Part shown: positions 21,825 to 33,200 of the stretch, one piece after another
How positions within the stretch are numbered: position 1 is the first letter of the stretch
Layout: the number at the start of each line of letters is the position of its first letter
Notes under the pieces: generated by a model
The model's database searches: none
Seen by the model: only the letters and a program-made list of their open reading frames with translations
What the model was told of the DNA's origin: nothing
Assembly: GCA_023052935.1 (NCBI GenBank)
Contig: CM041298.1
Span: 115,675,977 to 115,739,976 of the forward strand
DNA length: 64,000 nucleotides
Origin: Piezodorus guildinii
Taxonomy: Eukaryota; Arthropoda; Insecta; Hemiptera; Pentatomidae
Direction of reading: 5' to 3'
Translations under genes and position numbers: made by a program

Positions 21825-22543
21825 ACTTTCACTTAATATATATAGTAAGGGAAAGTAATGCGATCGTGAAAATTTTCGAATTCCAGCTTTCAACGGAAAT
21901 ACACATTTTAGGGTCCCTTAAGACCAAATAACCAAGTCCCGCAAAAAGGTCTGTGTGTGTGTGTGCGCGCTCAAGTGGTGTGTGTGTGGTAATTCCCGGG
22001 CGGAAACGGTAAGTCCTATGAAACTGAAATTTTATATTTAAGACAAATATACGCCTGAGACGTCACAAAACCTTTTTCATCAAAATGAGCTTACCAGAAG
22101 AGCCACTTTATACTATGCATTTTGCACTTTTTTTCGATTTTCTCGAAAACGGTTCCGACGATTTTGATTAAACTCGCTATATCAATGTAAAATTTAATGG
22201 GCTTTAATATCATTTAGGTTTCATTTGGATTAAAATGGTCTGACAGGGCAGTAATATACATGTATGACATACCGTTGGGAAGCTGAAGATTTTAGAAAAA
22301 ATATTATCTTATACTCAAGCTTTTAAAAGTTGATAGAGAGTGATGAAAAGAAGATACAATTAACTGATTATTTTAGATAATAATATAATAGATTTTTTTA
22401 ATAAAACACATGTTTCTTTATAAATTCAATTTAATTAATTCTTTAATAGTTTCACGTATTTTTATCTCTAACTGTATTTGAAAATTCTTTCATTGATTTT
22501 TAAAATGGAGGTAAGTGAAAGTCGTGTGTTGCCCGCACCAGAT
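21825..22543 (-). mobile_element. HINE-A copy with one internal deletion
   Basis: Both termini are present: ACTTTCACTTAATATATATA on the left and AAGTCGTGTGTTGCCCGCAC...CAGAT on the right. The deletion joins GTCTGACAGGGC directly to AGTAATATACATG, removing the GCCGATATTT to AACATAAGAG part. The flanks are T-runs. Confidence 0.85.
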
Positions 22544-22689
22544 TTTTTTTTATTGTTTATTTTTATTTTATTTTTTCACACCTTCTAAATTAGTGAACTT
22601 ATTCCAATTTTTATTTTTTATTTTTTTATTATTAATATTATTTTTTTAAATTTATTTTTTCTTATTGTTCCGGGAGCAGAGAACATTCT

Positions 22690-22985
22690 TTGACGAACCT
22701 AATTACTGAACTAACTGTTTCACTAGAGTCCTAGCTCTCACTCAACGATCTTGCTAGATTAAGTTTATCCCTTTGTACATGGAATTTGGGCCGTTCTCAA
22801 TTATGTGTTCTATTAAGAGAGGCACTCTACACAAGTCACACATTGATACGGGCTGCTTGAGGATGAGATGGAAATGTGTGAGCACGCTATGTCCGATGCG
22901 AAGTCTCGCCAAAGCAGTATCCTCGCGGCGATTCTTCGCAATGATGTATTCCATGGATTCATAAGAATCCCTAGGTCTGTTGAGC
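22690..22985 (-). pseudogene. LINE-G C-terminal fragment
   Basis: A minus-strand frame of 66 residues at 22954-22754 reads NRREDTALARLRIGHSVLTH then CDLCRVPLLIEHIIENGP. This is the post-RNase H tail with its cysteine/histidine cluster, homologous to 4335-4560 and to the region after RNase H at 31400-31780. The final cysteine of the cluster is lost (ENGP where the relatives have ECP). Upstream RNase H is absent. Confidence 0.8.
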
Positions 22986-23725
22986 TACCTTGTAAGTAAG
23001 TAAGGAAGGAAGGAAGTAACGTTCATAATTTAAAATAATAAACCAACAGTCCTGTTTCTAAAATCTAGCTCTCATACTATCAACCAATCAGTTGTTAAGG
23101 ATTATTAAAAAATAATTAATTCACCTTTAAACAAACCAGGTAGTTCAGAACATAATTTATTAAGAGTATAATTTATATACTCCTTACCTTGGGAGGGAAA
23201 GCTCTGAAAAGTTCTATAATATGACAGGAGGAGGAAGTCGGTTAATAAGCTTTTAACGGATACATAGGTTATGGTGTATGGTTGTGGGTAGTTGTAACCG
23301 CTTAATAGGATTCCGAGTATGAATAATTTATTTACAACATTCTCCCCTTACTAAGCTCATTAAGTAGCCGCTTTACTGCGATTATGAGAAATCTAGATAG
23401 CGTCCAGGAGAGAGAGATCCTGGGACCCATTTTCTTTGTTAGATATTTTTTAATTTGGAGGAAGTTCTTGGCCGTTATTTCCTAGATAAGAGTTGGTTTC
23501 ACAAAGCCCTGTATTTTCCTCGACAAAATATTACGTAGAGAGTTATCATTATCTTTAGTTTGTAACCTCATTATAATCGTGTTACTCACGTCACTTCAAG
23601 ACATGAATGGGTGTAATTTCGATTCACGTGCTAATTAAACCAAATATGCTTGCCAAAAGTATTTTACTTACATTACCCCATATTAATAAAACTAGCTGAA
23701 CTAACAGTAACAAGCATGTAGCTAG
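22986..23725. other. Unassigned sequence
   Basis: No gene or repeat family is recognised. A small AAGTAAGTAAGGAAGG-type simple tract is at 22993-23016. Confidence 0.5.
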
Positions 23726-23980
23726 GTGGCTAGCATAACAGCTCCTATGCCAAAGGTCACGGGTTCAAACCCACAGGTAGTCCTAGGATTTTTTAATGGC
23801 CGTCCTTCGGAGAGGACCTAGAAAGGTGGTTCTGAGCCTGTGCGATGTCAGGTACTCGTTAAAGATCCCTATCCTAATAAAACCTGGATAGGCTAAAATT
23901 TGGAACTCCCACTGTAGCATCGTCCGATTAGCCACAGTAGCATAAAGTGACGTTAAATAAATATACGAAACAACAGTAAA
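23726..23980 (+). mobile_element. SINE-C, nearly full length
   Basis: The tRNA-related head has GGTGGCTAGCATAACAG and a B-box-like GGGTTCAAACCC (23761-23772). The body runs CCTAGGATTTTTTAATGG, CCGTCCTTCGGAGAGG, CCTGTGCGATGTCAGGTAC, AAACCTGGATAGGC, TCGTCCGATTAGCCACAGTA, and the tail is ACGTTAAATAAATATACGAA. As a SINE it would use a RNA polymerase III internal promoter and LINE enzymes in trans. Confidence 0.85.
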
Positions 23981-24022
23981 AAACGCTAAGAACTCATTTT
24001 ACAACCCAATAATAAACATACA

Positions 24023-24250
24023 AATCTGGTGCGACCAGCACACGACTTTAACGTGCCTCAGCTGTTAAAATCAATTTAAGAACTTATAAATAAAGGCACA
24101 AGTTGAAAAAAGGCTATAGAATTACATAGGATTTTGATTGAAACATGTATTTCTGAATATATAATCTAACAATAGAAATTATTATCCACAGCAATCACTT
24201 TTTATAAAATCATTTGATTTGAAATTGTATATTATCCATCTAACTTACTA
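24023..24250 (+). mobile_element. HINE-A head fragment, diverged
   Basis: TCTGGTGCGACCAGCACACG is followed by TCAGCTGTTAAAATCAATTT and decayed downstream blocks up to about TTTGATTTG. The hairpin half is missing. Confidence 0.65.
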
Positions 24251-25144
24251 AATAGCTAATCGGCTGATATCAAATTCGAGGTGTTAGAATTATCTTTGGA
24301 TGCCTGGGTATTTTCGTATTGAATTTTCAAAAAAAACAAATCGATGGACGTCGGATCGACGGATTTTATTTGTTGAAATGTAAGACCTAAAATTTTAAGG
24401 GAAATGGTTTTTTTATAATAAACTACAAAAATAATAATATTAATAACAAGAAAATGAGAGGTAAAGTAAAAAAAATGTCTAAATTTGAGTAAAAACCTTA
24501 ATAATCATATACTTGGAAATACACAATACGTTTTACAAGGATTGATAAAACACTTAGGACGGTTTCTCCTAACACCATTTCTTCATCTTCACCACCCCTG
24601 CCATAACTCGAGGAGGCTCAGACCTTGACATGAAGGTCTTTGTCTCCGGTGGTTATGTTCCCGTCGGATGTACTTGGAAGAGGATACGGAGCTATCCATG
24701 AGGACCAACTGAAGAAGATGGGAGTCGATAAAAGGCAAGAAATGGCGAGGAGTGGGCATGAGGGATAGCTAGGACGAGTAGGAATCTCCAGCCATTTCTT
24801 ACAAACCACACAGCGGCTCATGAGACCACATAATATTGCGAAAAAACTTTGAGACTCTTGTAACTGCTTTCTCGGGATCACTTCCCATGTCGGCCTCACA
24901 AAGCGAATGCCCTCTTCAACTGTCCCTCCGTATTAGAATATGGTTTGTATTCCGTGGATGGGTTCCTTCGGGATTCTGTCGCTAGTTCTCTTTTCTTTAA
25001 TGTTCGTCTCGATCTGTATGCGTCATTCATCCCTCTTTGAAGATTTCCCTATACCATTGTCTGACAGCGTAGTGAAGTGGAGATTCAAGAATGGAGACGT
25101 TGATTTCTAAAAAGAACAACTGCTATATTGCTGCCATACGAAAA
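24251..25144. other. Unassigned sequence with a GC-richer middle
   Basis: The part 24540-25090 is less AT-rich. A minus-strand frame of 93 residues at 24618-24899 has no recognisable motif and unusual composition, so I do not call a gene. Sequence on both sides is ordinary AT-rich DNA. Confidence 0.4.
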
Positions 25145-25705
25145 ATTCAGGTGCACTCAACACCCGGCTTCCAATTACCTACCTTGTTAAAATAAATTTA
25201 AGAGCGTTTAAATAAAGTTAAATAAAAAAAAATCTGGGGCGGGCAACACACGACTTTCACTTACCTCAACTTTTAAAATCAATTAAAAACTAATAAATAT
25301 ACTCTAATTTGAAAAATATTTGAAGTTGATTTTAATAAAACGTGTATCCATTTTCGTGGAACCATATGATTTAGATTAAATATTATAACTATATTAAATT
25401 GTTTACCAGTAATAAGTTTATTCCCCATTCGTCACTTTATATTACCTTCTTCAACTCCGTGTATCAGATCATATTTTATCTTAAATCTTTCTCTTTCCAA
25501 CGGTATATTGTACGTCTATATTACTGTTCTTATATAAATACGTTAAAAAGGAGTTTTGCTCTTTCATCCTTAATCTTTTTAATATAATAATAATCGTTTG
25601 GAATGTTCAAAATTAAAGGCAGTTTAGTAGAAGAAAATTTAAAATATCGGCATTTAAGCCCTGACAGACTAATTCAATCAGAATGAAACCTACATGATGT
25701 TATTA
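25145..25705 (+). mobile_element. Two stacked HINE-A copies
   Basis: A short head (TTCAGGTGCACTCAACACCC...) at 25145-25230 is followed directly by a longer copy from 25236 starting TCTGGGGCGGGCAACACACG. The longer copy continues through TCTCTTTCCAACGGTATATT and CGGCATTTAAGCCCTGACAG to ATGAAACCTACATGATG, where it breaks off. Confidence 0.8.
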
Positions 25706-26326
25706 GCTTATGTTATGAACAGCTTATGGTATGCTTTCCTTTAGCCTTCCAATATTTCAGACAAATTTATCTTGCTCTGATAAACTTTTTTGCGAGATAT
25801 CCATACGACGATTTAAGATTCATCACTAACGAACGTGCAAACGCTCGCTGATTCCGAAAACAGGTCGTGGAATGCTACCAAAGCAAGCAGATAAATGACC
25901 CCCTTGAGATCACAAAAACAGCAGAGTTTACATAAATCGATACGATGAAGGCTGTATTTAGGAAACGAAGGGAAGCAGAGCAATTAAGGGAAAAAAAGGA
26001 GGGCGGGAGAGCTTCACTATTTCAAAGGACCACCTGTTATTAGCCCAACAGTGGCTGGGCTTGATTCATTGGCTTGGGCGAGAAAAAATAATTGTGTTGA
26101 CGATTACCCAGTTCGGGGTAGGTTTTTAGCATGATGTCTGCTTTTTGTATTCATTGTGGATTCTCCTTTCTGGCTGTAGATTATTTCATAATAATTATTC
26201 CATCAGTTTGTTATTATTTCTTCTTCTGTTTATTTATTTATGTTATTTTGGCACTTGAGAAGAGATATCCAAGAGCTTACACAGTTTCTATAATACTACT
26301 AGTAGTAGTCTTCAAATATATTTATA
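25706..26326. other. Unassigned sequence
   Basis: No protein family was recognised. The last part (26131-26337) has a hydrophobic open frame over AT-rich DNA that lacks any family signature. Confidence 0.4.
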
Positions 26327-26801
26327 ATATAAAGTAACAACAAATTACGATAGAAAATGCCAAAGTACCTCTCCAAGACCTTTTAAAATGTCTACAGAAA
26401 GAAGTAGTCCAGGAATGGCAGGAGAAATATGACTGGGAGTCACAATTTAAAGGCAAAGATTACTATCAAACCCAGCCAACCATTAGCCTTATACCATGGT
26501 TCTCCAATAACCGACAACTTGATAGAAAAGAAATTTCACAATTAATACGACTACGGACTAACCATGGCTGCACAAAAAAATTTCTCAGTTTAATGAAAAT
26601 AGAAAAAGATGGCAATTGCCTAACATGCAAAGTCCCTGAAGACCCGCGCCATATTCTATTTCAATGCAAAAAATTAAGAAAGCAAAGGGAAGTAGTGGTT
26701 CCCCCAGAAACAGAAGCCATGTTTTTACATAAGTTAGACAAAGAAAAGTTCATGATCATCAAGCAATTTTTCATTAACGCTCAATGTAAAATCTAAAAAA
26801 A

Positions 26802-26860
<59 letters not shown>

Positions 26861-27106
26861 CACTTCACAGAATTTAATTTAATTTTAATATTATTTCATT
26901 TCTTCTATTTATTTTGGGTCACCTTCCTCTCTCATTTACATAATTTTATTTTATACTCTATTTAATTAATTTATTGATCTTTTTCTATTATATTTGGTTC
27001 CGTAACCTAAGTTTCTATTAAATTATGGCAAACAAGTACTGACCATATAGGATTTGGATTCAAATCTTGACGGTCATATGGTTAAAAAAAAAATATATAA
27101 AGTAAC
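26327..27106 (+). mobile_element. 5'-truncated LINE insertion with 12-bp TSD
   Basis: ATATAAAGTAAC occurs at 26327-26338 and 27095-27106. Inside, 26370-26796 is open and encodes an ORF2 C-terminus after RNase H: PTISLIPWFSNNRQLDRKEI, SQLIRLRTNHGCTKKFLSL, then a C-x2-C-x8-H-x4-C cluster (NCLTCKVPEDPRHILFQC). A stop precedes a 50-nt A run (26807-26856), then a 3' UTR ending TGACGGTCATATGGTTAAAA. It is distinct in sequence from LINE-G. It is one of the better preserved insertions here. Confidence 0.88.
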
Positions 27107-27689
27107 GTTTCACTCAATTTTCTGGTCATTCGAAATCCGAGATCTTGAGGAATCCGTGGATCGGTAGTCTAGTATACTCGTACACAGATTATATGAAGAC
27201 AAATAAATTTTAAAAAGGGGGGCCGTGAGTAACAGGTGGATTAAAATATTACTAAAACCTTTACAAAAAGGTTTGCTAAATAACACAAAAATATATGAGT
27301 TAATATCAGTATTGGCAAAGATAACATACAGTGCCCTCCAAAAGTTAGTTGAAATATTTAGATAAAAAGTTTATTGGCCCTATACAATAAATACACTTAA
27401 TGTTTCATAAACATATGTATTGTATTTAAAAGAACAATATTTAAATTATTATGTAACATGAAAATTATAATTATATTCAACTATATTTTATATATAAAAA
27501 AAAATGTAAGATTAAATCATATATAGTTTTACAAACATATAAAAGAATTGTATTTTTTTTTAACTGTATATTTTTAATTTTTCTTTATAATGTTATTATA
27601 TTTTTAATTATATATTATTCTCTGTTCTCATTTTAACATGTACATATATTTTTTTTTTTTTTATTGTTTTCACGTTTAATTAGAAGTTG
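27107..27689. other. Unassigned AT-rich sequence
   Basis: No gene or repeat family is recognised. Confidence 0.5.
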
Positions 27690-27820
27690 TCTTTTGAGTT
27701 ATTTTATTAATTTAATTCTGTTGTCAATTATTTTATTCTAAGACTCTAGTCTTAAGACCAATGTTTATTTCCTGTAATATTATTCTTATGGGACTCGTCC
27801 CAGAATGAATATAGAATTAT
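27690..27820 (+). mobile_element. CR1-like LINE 3' tail
   Basis: TTATTCTAAGACTCTAGTCT, AATATTATTCTTATGGGACT and CGTCCCAGAATGAATATAGA match the tail of the element at 8641-9905, with the GGGACTAGTCCC stem present as GGGACTCGTCCC. Confidence 0.65.
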
Positions 27821-28194
27821 TAGTAAATAATAACAACAGATTTTCATTGCAATCAACACCAAATAGTTTGTTTTGTTTTTTCACAGAGCATTTCTATAGA
27901 ACTCTAACACTTAATAAATATAGCTTAACGGGACTTTTTTTCCAATTCAAACCAACATAGACCCTAACGGTAGGTCCTAGTGACAGATGTTATTTAACAA
28001 AAATGTAAAGGAACTGTCGTAAAAGTTTTGATCCGAGCAACACCGTTTAAAATTCAGGATGAAAAAAACATTACACTATGAAAGTTACAGCCCCCAGCAG
28101 AAAGACATATTCATGTTCTATGATCTTCCTTTAGTATGAAAAAATAAAATGAACATTTACTTTAAATGTATGTACATATAGACCTTACCCAATT
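27821..28194. other. Unassigned sequence
   Basis: No feature could be supported. Confidence 0.5.
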
Positions 28195-28435
28195 TTATAA
28201 TACAGTAGCTGATCGGACGGTGCTACAGGGAGATTCCTAAATTTTTCCTATTCGTTTTTAATTAGGATAGAGGTCTTCAACAAGTAACTGACATCGCACA
28301 GTCTAGGTAGCAATTTTTTAGGTCTCCTCCGAAGAATGGCTCACTATAATCCAGGGCCGTCTGCCAGGTTTGAACCTGCGACCTTGGGCAAAGAAGGCTG
28401 TTATGCTAGCCCATACACTGGTCATAGTGTTATGG
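28195..28435 (-). mobile_element. SINE-C copy
   Basis: On the minus strand: head with GCTAGCATAACAGCCTTCTT, B-box-like AGGTTCAAACCTGG, then body to the CTGTAGCACCGTCCGATCAG end. It is diverged from the 59737 copy but colinear. A detached SINE-C piece (GTCCTTTGGACGTAAAACG, reverse) is at 28608-28656, beyond a LINE-F fragment. Confidence 0.75.
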
Positions 28436-28439
28436 ATTA

Positions 28440-28605
28440 TTTTTTTACGAAATAATGGGTTTTAAGGATTTTGGATTGTAGGAATTGAATGCAGGAGGTA
28501 TTAAATGGTTTTGAAGAGCCCCAAAGCTCAATTACATATTTCCATGTAGGTCAGATAAAAGTGGCGTAAATGAGGTTTTTGTAATAAAATGAGGGTTTTG
28601 AAACG
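28440..28605 (-). pseudogene. LINE-F fragment
   Basis: Nucleotide match to 3830-3985: TTTTGGATTGTAGGAATTGA and GAGCCCCAAAGCTC align with TTTTGGTTTGTAAGGACTGG and GAGCCCCAAAGCTC there. It encodes the IWTYGIELWGS/ ILRKI region in degraded form. Confidence 0.7.
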
Positions 28606-28662
28606 TCGTACAGGCTCGGAACCATCGTTTTACGTCCAAAGGACGGCATTTTTTTTTATGCG

Positions 28663-28846
28663 TCTACACCTCACTCGCCTTTGTTGGCTATACGGTTTTT
28701 TTTCGGGCCAGGGATTAAGGCGGGGGTTAAATGCCGAGTTATAAGACCCTCGGAGCCGTGACGCGAACTAGTAACTATTTGGTTTCAAGTTTCTGGCCAT
28801 CTGTAGTTGGTGACCCGTGTAAACTCACTCAGCGAACCCGCCCCTA
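28663..28846 (-). mobile_element. SINE-D copy
   Basis: The minus strand begins GGGGCGGGTTCGCTGAGTGA (A-box-like, tRNA-Leu/Ser style), then CAGAAACTTGAAACCAAATA, CTAGTTCGCGTCAC, CCCGCCTTAATCCCTGGCCC and an A-rich end. It is colinear with 49881-50055, which shares GAAACTTGAAACCAAA. Confidence 0.65.
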
Positions 28847-28959
28847 AAAAAAAATAAAATAAAATAAAAGTGGCTATATGAACTATAATACTATAATATG
28901 ATTATTCGAATATAATAAACTTGAACGTTAAGCCCATTAAAAACTGGATTTGAAAGCAC

Positions 28960-29400
28960 TTCTAAAGAATTATAAAAAATATGTCTTCTTTTCGCAAGGA
29001 ATTCTTTTACTTTAATCATATTAAATAGCAAATGAAGTCTTTCTGCCTTTTCTTTTTCAAAGGTAGTTTTTCTTGCAATTTTCTACAAAACGCCATTTTG
29101 GAATTGCTGTAGCTTCTTTCTTGAATTTTCTGAACAATGGGTTAGTAACGGTGCTCCGTATATTAGAGAAGGTCTGATCACAATTTTGTAAATTAGAAGT
29201 TTCAATCTGAAACTTAGATTTGGAGTTTGAAAGAGGTGGTTAAATTTGTAGGTTTTCTGTCTTACTTTTGATAATTTGGTAAGGATATGATTATTAAATT
29301 TTAGATGTCTGTCAAGTTTCATACCCAAATAGATGATGTTCCTAGATATTTTCAATTGTGAATTTTTTAATTTGAAATTTAGTCGGCAGTTTCTTCTTAT
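28960..29400 (-). pseudogene. Jockey-like reverse transcriptase C-terminus
   Basis: The minus-strand frame reads ISRNIIYLGMKLDRHLKFNN, KTYKFNHLFQTP, LKLLIYKIVIRPSLIYGAPL, then past one stop KTTFEKEKAERLHLLFNMIK. This is the region after the RT palm (YLG-x2-LD and the RP-x-L-x-YG thumb motif). The catalytic motif and 5' part are absent. It differs from LINE-F at most positions, so it is another family. Confidence 0.75.
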
Positions 29401-29411
29401 TTTTTTGAAAA

Positions 29412-29590
29412 GAAAATATAATGCATGTATATATGTATACTATATTATTATTTTATAAATTTATTGTTTTGTATATATTGTGAGAATGTAGTATGAATGT
29501 TGTACTTTATCATTATTAAAAAAGGTGATTGTAATTGGACTGATTGTAATATTACTCAATAAAGAATTGTTTCTGAAAGAAAAAAAAAAG
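29412..29590 (+). mobile_element. LINE-F 3' tail insertion
   Basis: TTGTTTTGTATATATTGTGA, GTATGAATGTTGTACTTTAT and CAATAAAGAATTGTTTC match 32450-32570, ending in an A run. TTTGAAAA flanks it (29404-29411 and 29595-29602) and may be a short TSD. Confidence 0.65.
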
Positions 29591-29619
29591 GTTCTTTGAA
29601 AATAAATAATAATAATAAA

Positions 29620-29705
29620 AATCTCTAGAGTAATCTAACTGGATTTTAACCCGCGACCTTAGGCATTGAAGGCTTTTTTGCTGGTCACTACACACCACTA
29701 GCGGC
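29620..29705 (-). mobile_element. SINE-C head fragment
   Basis: Minus-strand AGTGACCAGCAAAAAAGCCT, CCTAAGGTCGCGGGTTAAAA (decayed B box). Only the tRNA-related part is present. Confidence 0.6.
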
Positions 29706-31370
29706 CCCTTCTCTCCTCTTATTACATTTTTATTACACACATTAACACCTTTATTGATTTTATGTAAAAACTGTGTACAGATGCATAAAATTACATAAAC
29801 CTCTAAAGCTAATGCAGACAATCCATTCCAGAGTATAATCGTAAATTATCCCGTAAGGAAACCATGTAAATAAGAACTTATTAACTGAATAATTAATAAA
29901 TGCCCGTGAATAATTAAAGCCAAGAGATGTTTGCCATTAATGAATACCATTACTATAAATCCTTTAAGGAAGCACTTCTTTTTTTTTTAATTCAAACGTC
30001 GCTCGGAATTAGCAGAATGGTGTTTCGAAATTAATTTCTTTACAAGGCTACATCCTGCCGTAAATCAGGCGTTTTATTAAACATTTTTGCGATCTTGAGC
30101 AAGGCAAACAATCAGGAAACTTAAAATATGACATACCTCTCCTACAATTAGCAAGTTAATGTGAAGACAAATAAAGGATTTAATAGCCCCAAAAGAAAAC
30201 AATTATCTATTTTCATGTCATTCCGGCAGTATTAGCTAATTTCTATTCGCTATTGTAATAAAATTCTGAACATTATGTTTATATCTATTATATTTTAAAA
30301 TATTTCAAAGGAATGTCTTTTGTAAACGTAAATTGTTAATCATCTCAGAAGGTAAAACGCTGCAAATTATTATTTAATGGTTTATTATTTTGGATTAATT
30401 ATATTGTTGTAGAACAATTGATATAGCTGTTGAGGCAATTAACTTATAAATAACCCAAATAGGGTTGTACGTTTCAAGAAGTATATATAAGCAAAATTTC
30501 AATATTCTTTTATTAATTTTTTTTTTCAATACTTAATCACGCTTTACTGATTTTAAAACTCTTTACATATTTTTCTCTATCTTTCAAAATAAACAAATTA
30601 TGGTTGCATATATAAGTAAAACATATTTTTATCTATCTTCAAAACTACGTATGTTATTAACGTATATACAGTCAAAATTTCAATTACCTTTTTTTTCCTT
30701 GTGTTTTGTTCGTCGCGGTTTCCTGATCCAAAAACTCTATACATATTTTTCAATATATTTCAAAAACTAAATCATGGTGGTATATACGAGTTAAATTTCA
30801 ATTTTTTAAAATTAATTGTTGTGTCCTGATCCCAAAAATCTCTATACATTGTTTTCTCTATCCCCTAAAATAACTGAGTAATTTAACTAAAACGTTTTTA
30901 ATAGCCTCTTAGAAAATAATCGGATACCATCAAGTGTTAGGATCAATGTTGGGTGCCATTTTATTTTTATGACGAATTTTAAAGAAATCAGTAATTCTGT
31001 CATTTCAAAGATGAGCAGTGGACGCCGGCTATTTAAAAAAATAGGATATTTGGGTTCCACATATCTTGAAACATAAAATCTCAAATTTCGAGGGAGATTT
31101 ATTTTGAACCAAGTACAATATGAACAGTTTAACTCAACAAACAAATTGACGGAACTAATTTTGATATAATGACCAATTTATGTTTCTAATTTCTGCCTAT
31201 GATTAAATATAATAATAAACAGACGTTCTAAAACAAACATAGTATTTTTCTGATAAATGTATGCTTCGTTACGATGAACTTCTAGGGTTTAACTCTTAAT
31301 TTTCTTTAAATTTTTTAAAATAAATGACATCAGATTAATTCTGCCTGTGCGAAGGAGGGGTGGGTTACTG
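29706..31370. other. Unassigned sequence with a diverged tandem repeat
   Basis: The first 770 bp and the last 500 bp show nothing recognisable. At about 30481-30875 three diverged units share a TATATA...CAAAATTTCAAT start and a CCAAAAACTCTATACATATT-like middle; spacing is irregular (roughly 100-180 bp). No coding potential is seen. Confidence 0.45.
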
Positions 31371-32880
31371 TTTTTTTTTCGTAGGCGTAAACCACTTGGG
31401 TCATTTTCGCCTTAAATCACTTTGATCAACGGATTAAATATTATAGTCTATTGTACAAGTCGGTATGTCGTAGGAAGTCAAAAAGTTTTGCATTTGTCTG
31501 TATGTTGTCTTGTAAAACGGTTGGTAAGTCAGTGTCAATTGTAATATGTGCTCGGTGATTATCATAAGCCCTACACTCTGTCAGTGATTGGACAACCGCG
31601 TGTTGGGCAGTCCGTAGGAGCTTCCCGTGCCATGAGATGTCCGTGAGTTAGTCGGGTGTGTCCAATACGCAGGCGCGCCAGGATAACCTCTTCTCTTCGC
31701 TTCTGTCGTAGGGACGAATGCCAATGGGAGATGTCCCTTCTTATTTCCCTTAATTTTTTGTCAGTAGTGTCATGTCAAATCTGTCCCCACTTCGACCGAA
31801 TCCGCTGCTTGATGATAGAAACATAGTCGCCAACAGGCACCCCAGTAAAGGGAATGCCATCTGTTATTGCTTCTTTGGCTGCACGATCTGCGAGTTCATT
31901 GCCGACTATACCGCAGTGGCTCGGTACCCAGACGAAAAAAACTGAATTATCAGAAACTATTGTGGACTGCAATGATAATAGAATATTTTGAATAAGAGAG
32001 TCGGTAGAGAAAAGGCGCTTCAAGCTGAGCAGAGCCGATAAGGAGTCTGTGCAAATAATCCTGGTTGTTGTAGTAGGGTAAATAACATTTAAACTTTTAT
32101 AAATTCCAACTAGTTCTGCGGTACTCCAATTTTGAAACAGCCGCAGTGATTCGAGGAGCCCAGAAGCGGATCTCGAACGAGAGCTCTAAATTCCATCAGA
32201 ACCTTATCCATCACTCTAATCCCCTAGCTCAATCCTTATCCAGCTCCACACATCCTTACCATCCTCCTAGAAGGTTGAACCGGCAGTGGCCTCGAGACCT
32301 CTTGTAAAATGTATATTGGAGTTCTAGCATTGGCTAGATTCTCCACTCACGTGCTGTATGCTTGTGAATTGTATATAGGTATGAGTGACTTTTGTATATA
32401 TTTTTATTGATTTTGTTTTGTATTTATTTATATTGTATTATTATTATATAAATTTATTGTTTTGTATATATCGTGTGAATGCAGTATGAATGTTGTACTT
32501 TATCCCTATTAAAAATGTCCTAAATTGGACAGATTGTAATATTGTTCAAGAAAGAATTGTTTCTAAAAAAAAAAAAAACGTTCTGCGGTATAGTTGCTAC
32601 AGAGTGGAGAAAGGGAAAATACATGTTGTCTGCCCTCACACACGACCGATCCTCCCACACCTAAGGGACTCTTAGAGCCATCACTATATACGTAATCAGC
32701 AACACCGTGTCTATATTGAAGTTTTTGAAATTCCTGCTTATATATGTATGGAAATGTATTTTGTTTTAGTAATTTGGTAAGGGAAAGACAGATGTTCGGA
32801 GAGGGAAATTGCCAAGGATAAATTGGAGATGTTTCTATTGTAAGGAAAGAAGGAAATTCGAGGTTAAGCTCTTACTTTAA
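31371..32880 (-). pseudogene. LINE-G RNase H domain and C-terminal tail, split by LINE-F
   Basis: Minus-strand reading from 32700 gives VADYVYSDGSKSPLGVGGSV, then YTAELVGIYKSLN, TRIICTDSLSALLSL and FFVWVPSHCGIVGNELADRA. These hold all four acidic positions of RNase H (D in SDGS, E in AEL, D in TDS, D in LAD) and the histidine of PSHCG. Next come KWGQI, a stop, and the tail RREEVILARLRIGHTRLTHG. The 3' end is AATGACCCAAGTGGTTTACG plus A tail (T run at 31371-31380). LINE-F (32124-32579) is inserted inside the AEL motif. The role in an intact LINE is removal of template RNA. Confidence 0.9.
32113..32590 (+). mobile_element. 5'-truncated LINE-F insertion with 11-bp TSD
   Basis: GTTCTGCGGTA flanks it at 32113-32123 and 32580-32590. 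The insert keeps the ORF2 end (PYHPPRRLNRQWPRDLL-like, around 32250-32310, out of frame in places), a 3' UTR with GTATGAATGTTGTACTTTAT and an A tail. Removing it restores the LINE-G RNase H reading frame, so LINE-F is the younger of the two. Confidence 0.92.
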
Positions 32881-33200
32881 AGAGTTAATGGTTTATAATA
32901 ATATTTCTTAATATTGGAGGAGTATAATAGTAAACCGATACATAATTTTAAATCATCTCAAGTTATTAAACTTTTCCGAACAATTATCTACAGTATAATT
33001 CTTTTTTATAGCCTACAATATCGTTTAATAAATGCTCCGTTCCGATCGTTAGTTCATTCGGTCATAAAAGCTTATCAGTGTTGGTTAATATCTTTTACGC
33101 TCTCTTTACGCGTACACGAACTAGTAATATAGTAAGGTCATTGTACTTTTTGGCAATTACTTTTTAGAGAAGAAAAATGTAATATTAAATAATTCATTTT
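32881..33200. other. Unassigned sequence
   Basis: No feature is supported; a 72-codon frame here has no family signature. Confidence 0.45.

Noticed and set aside
24618..24899. 93-codon minus-strand frame as a gene
   Set aside because: No motif, no neighbouring exons or splice-consistent continuation seen; kept only as part of a composition island.
28663..28846. SINE-D minus-strand copy as a functional tRNA
   Set aside because: The anticodon region and 3' acceptor pairing cannot be formed and it ends in an A-rich tail.
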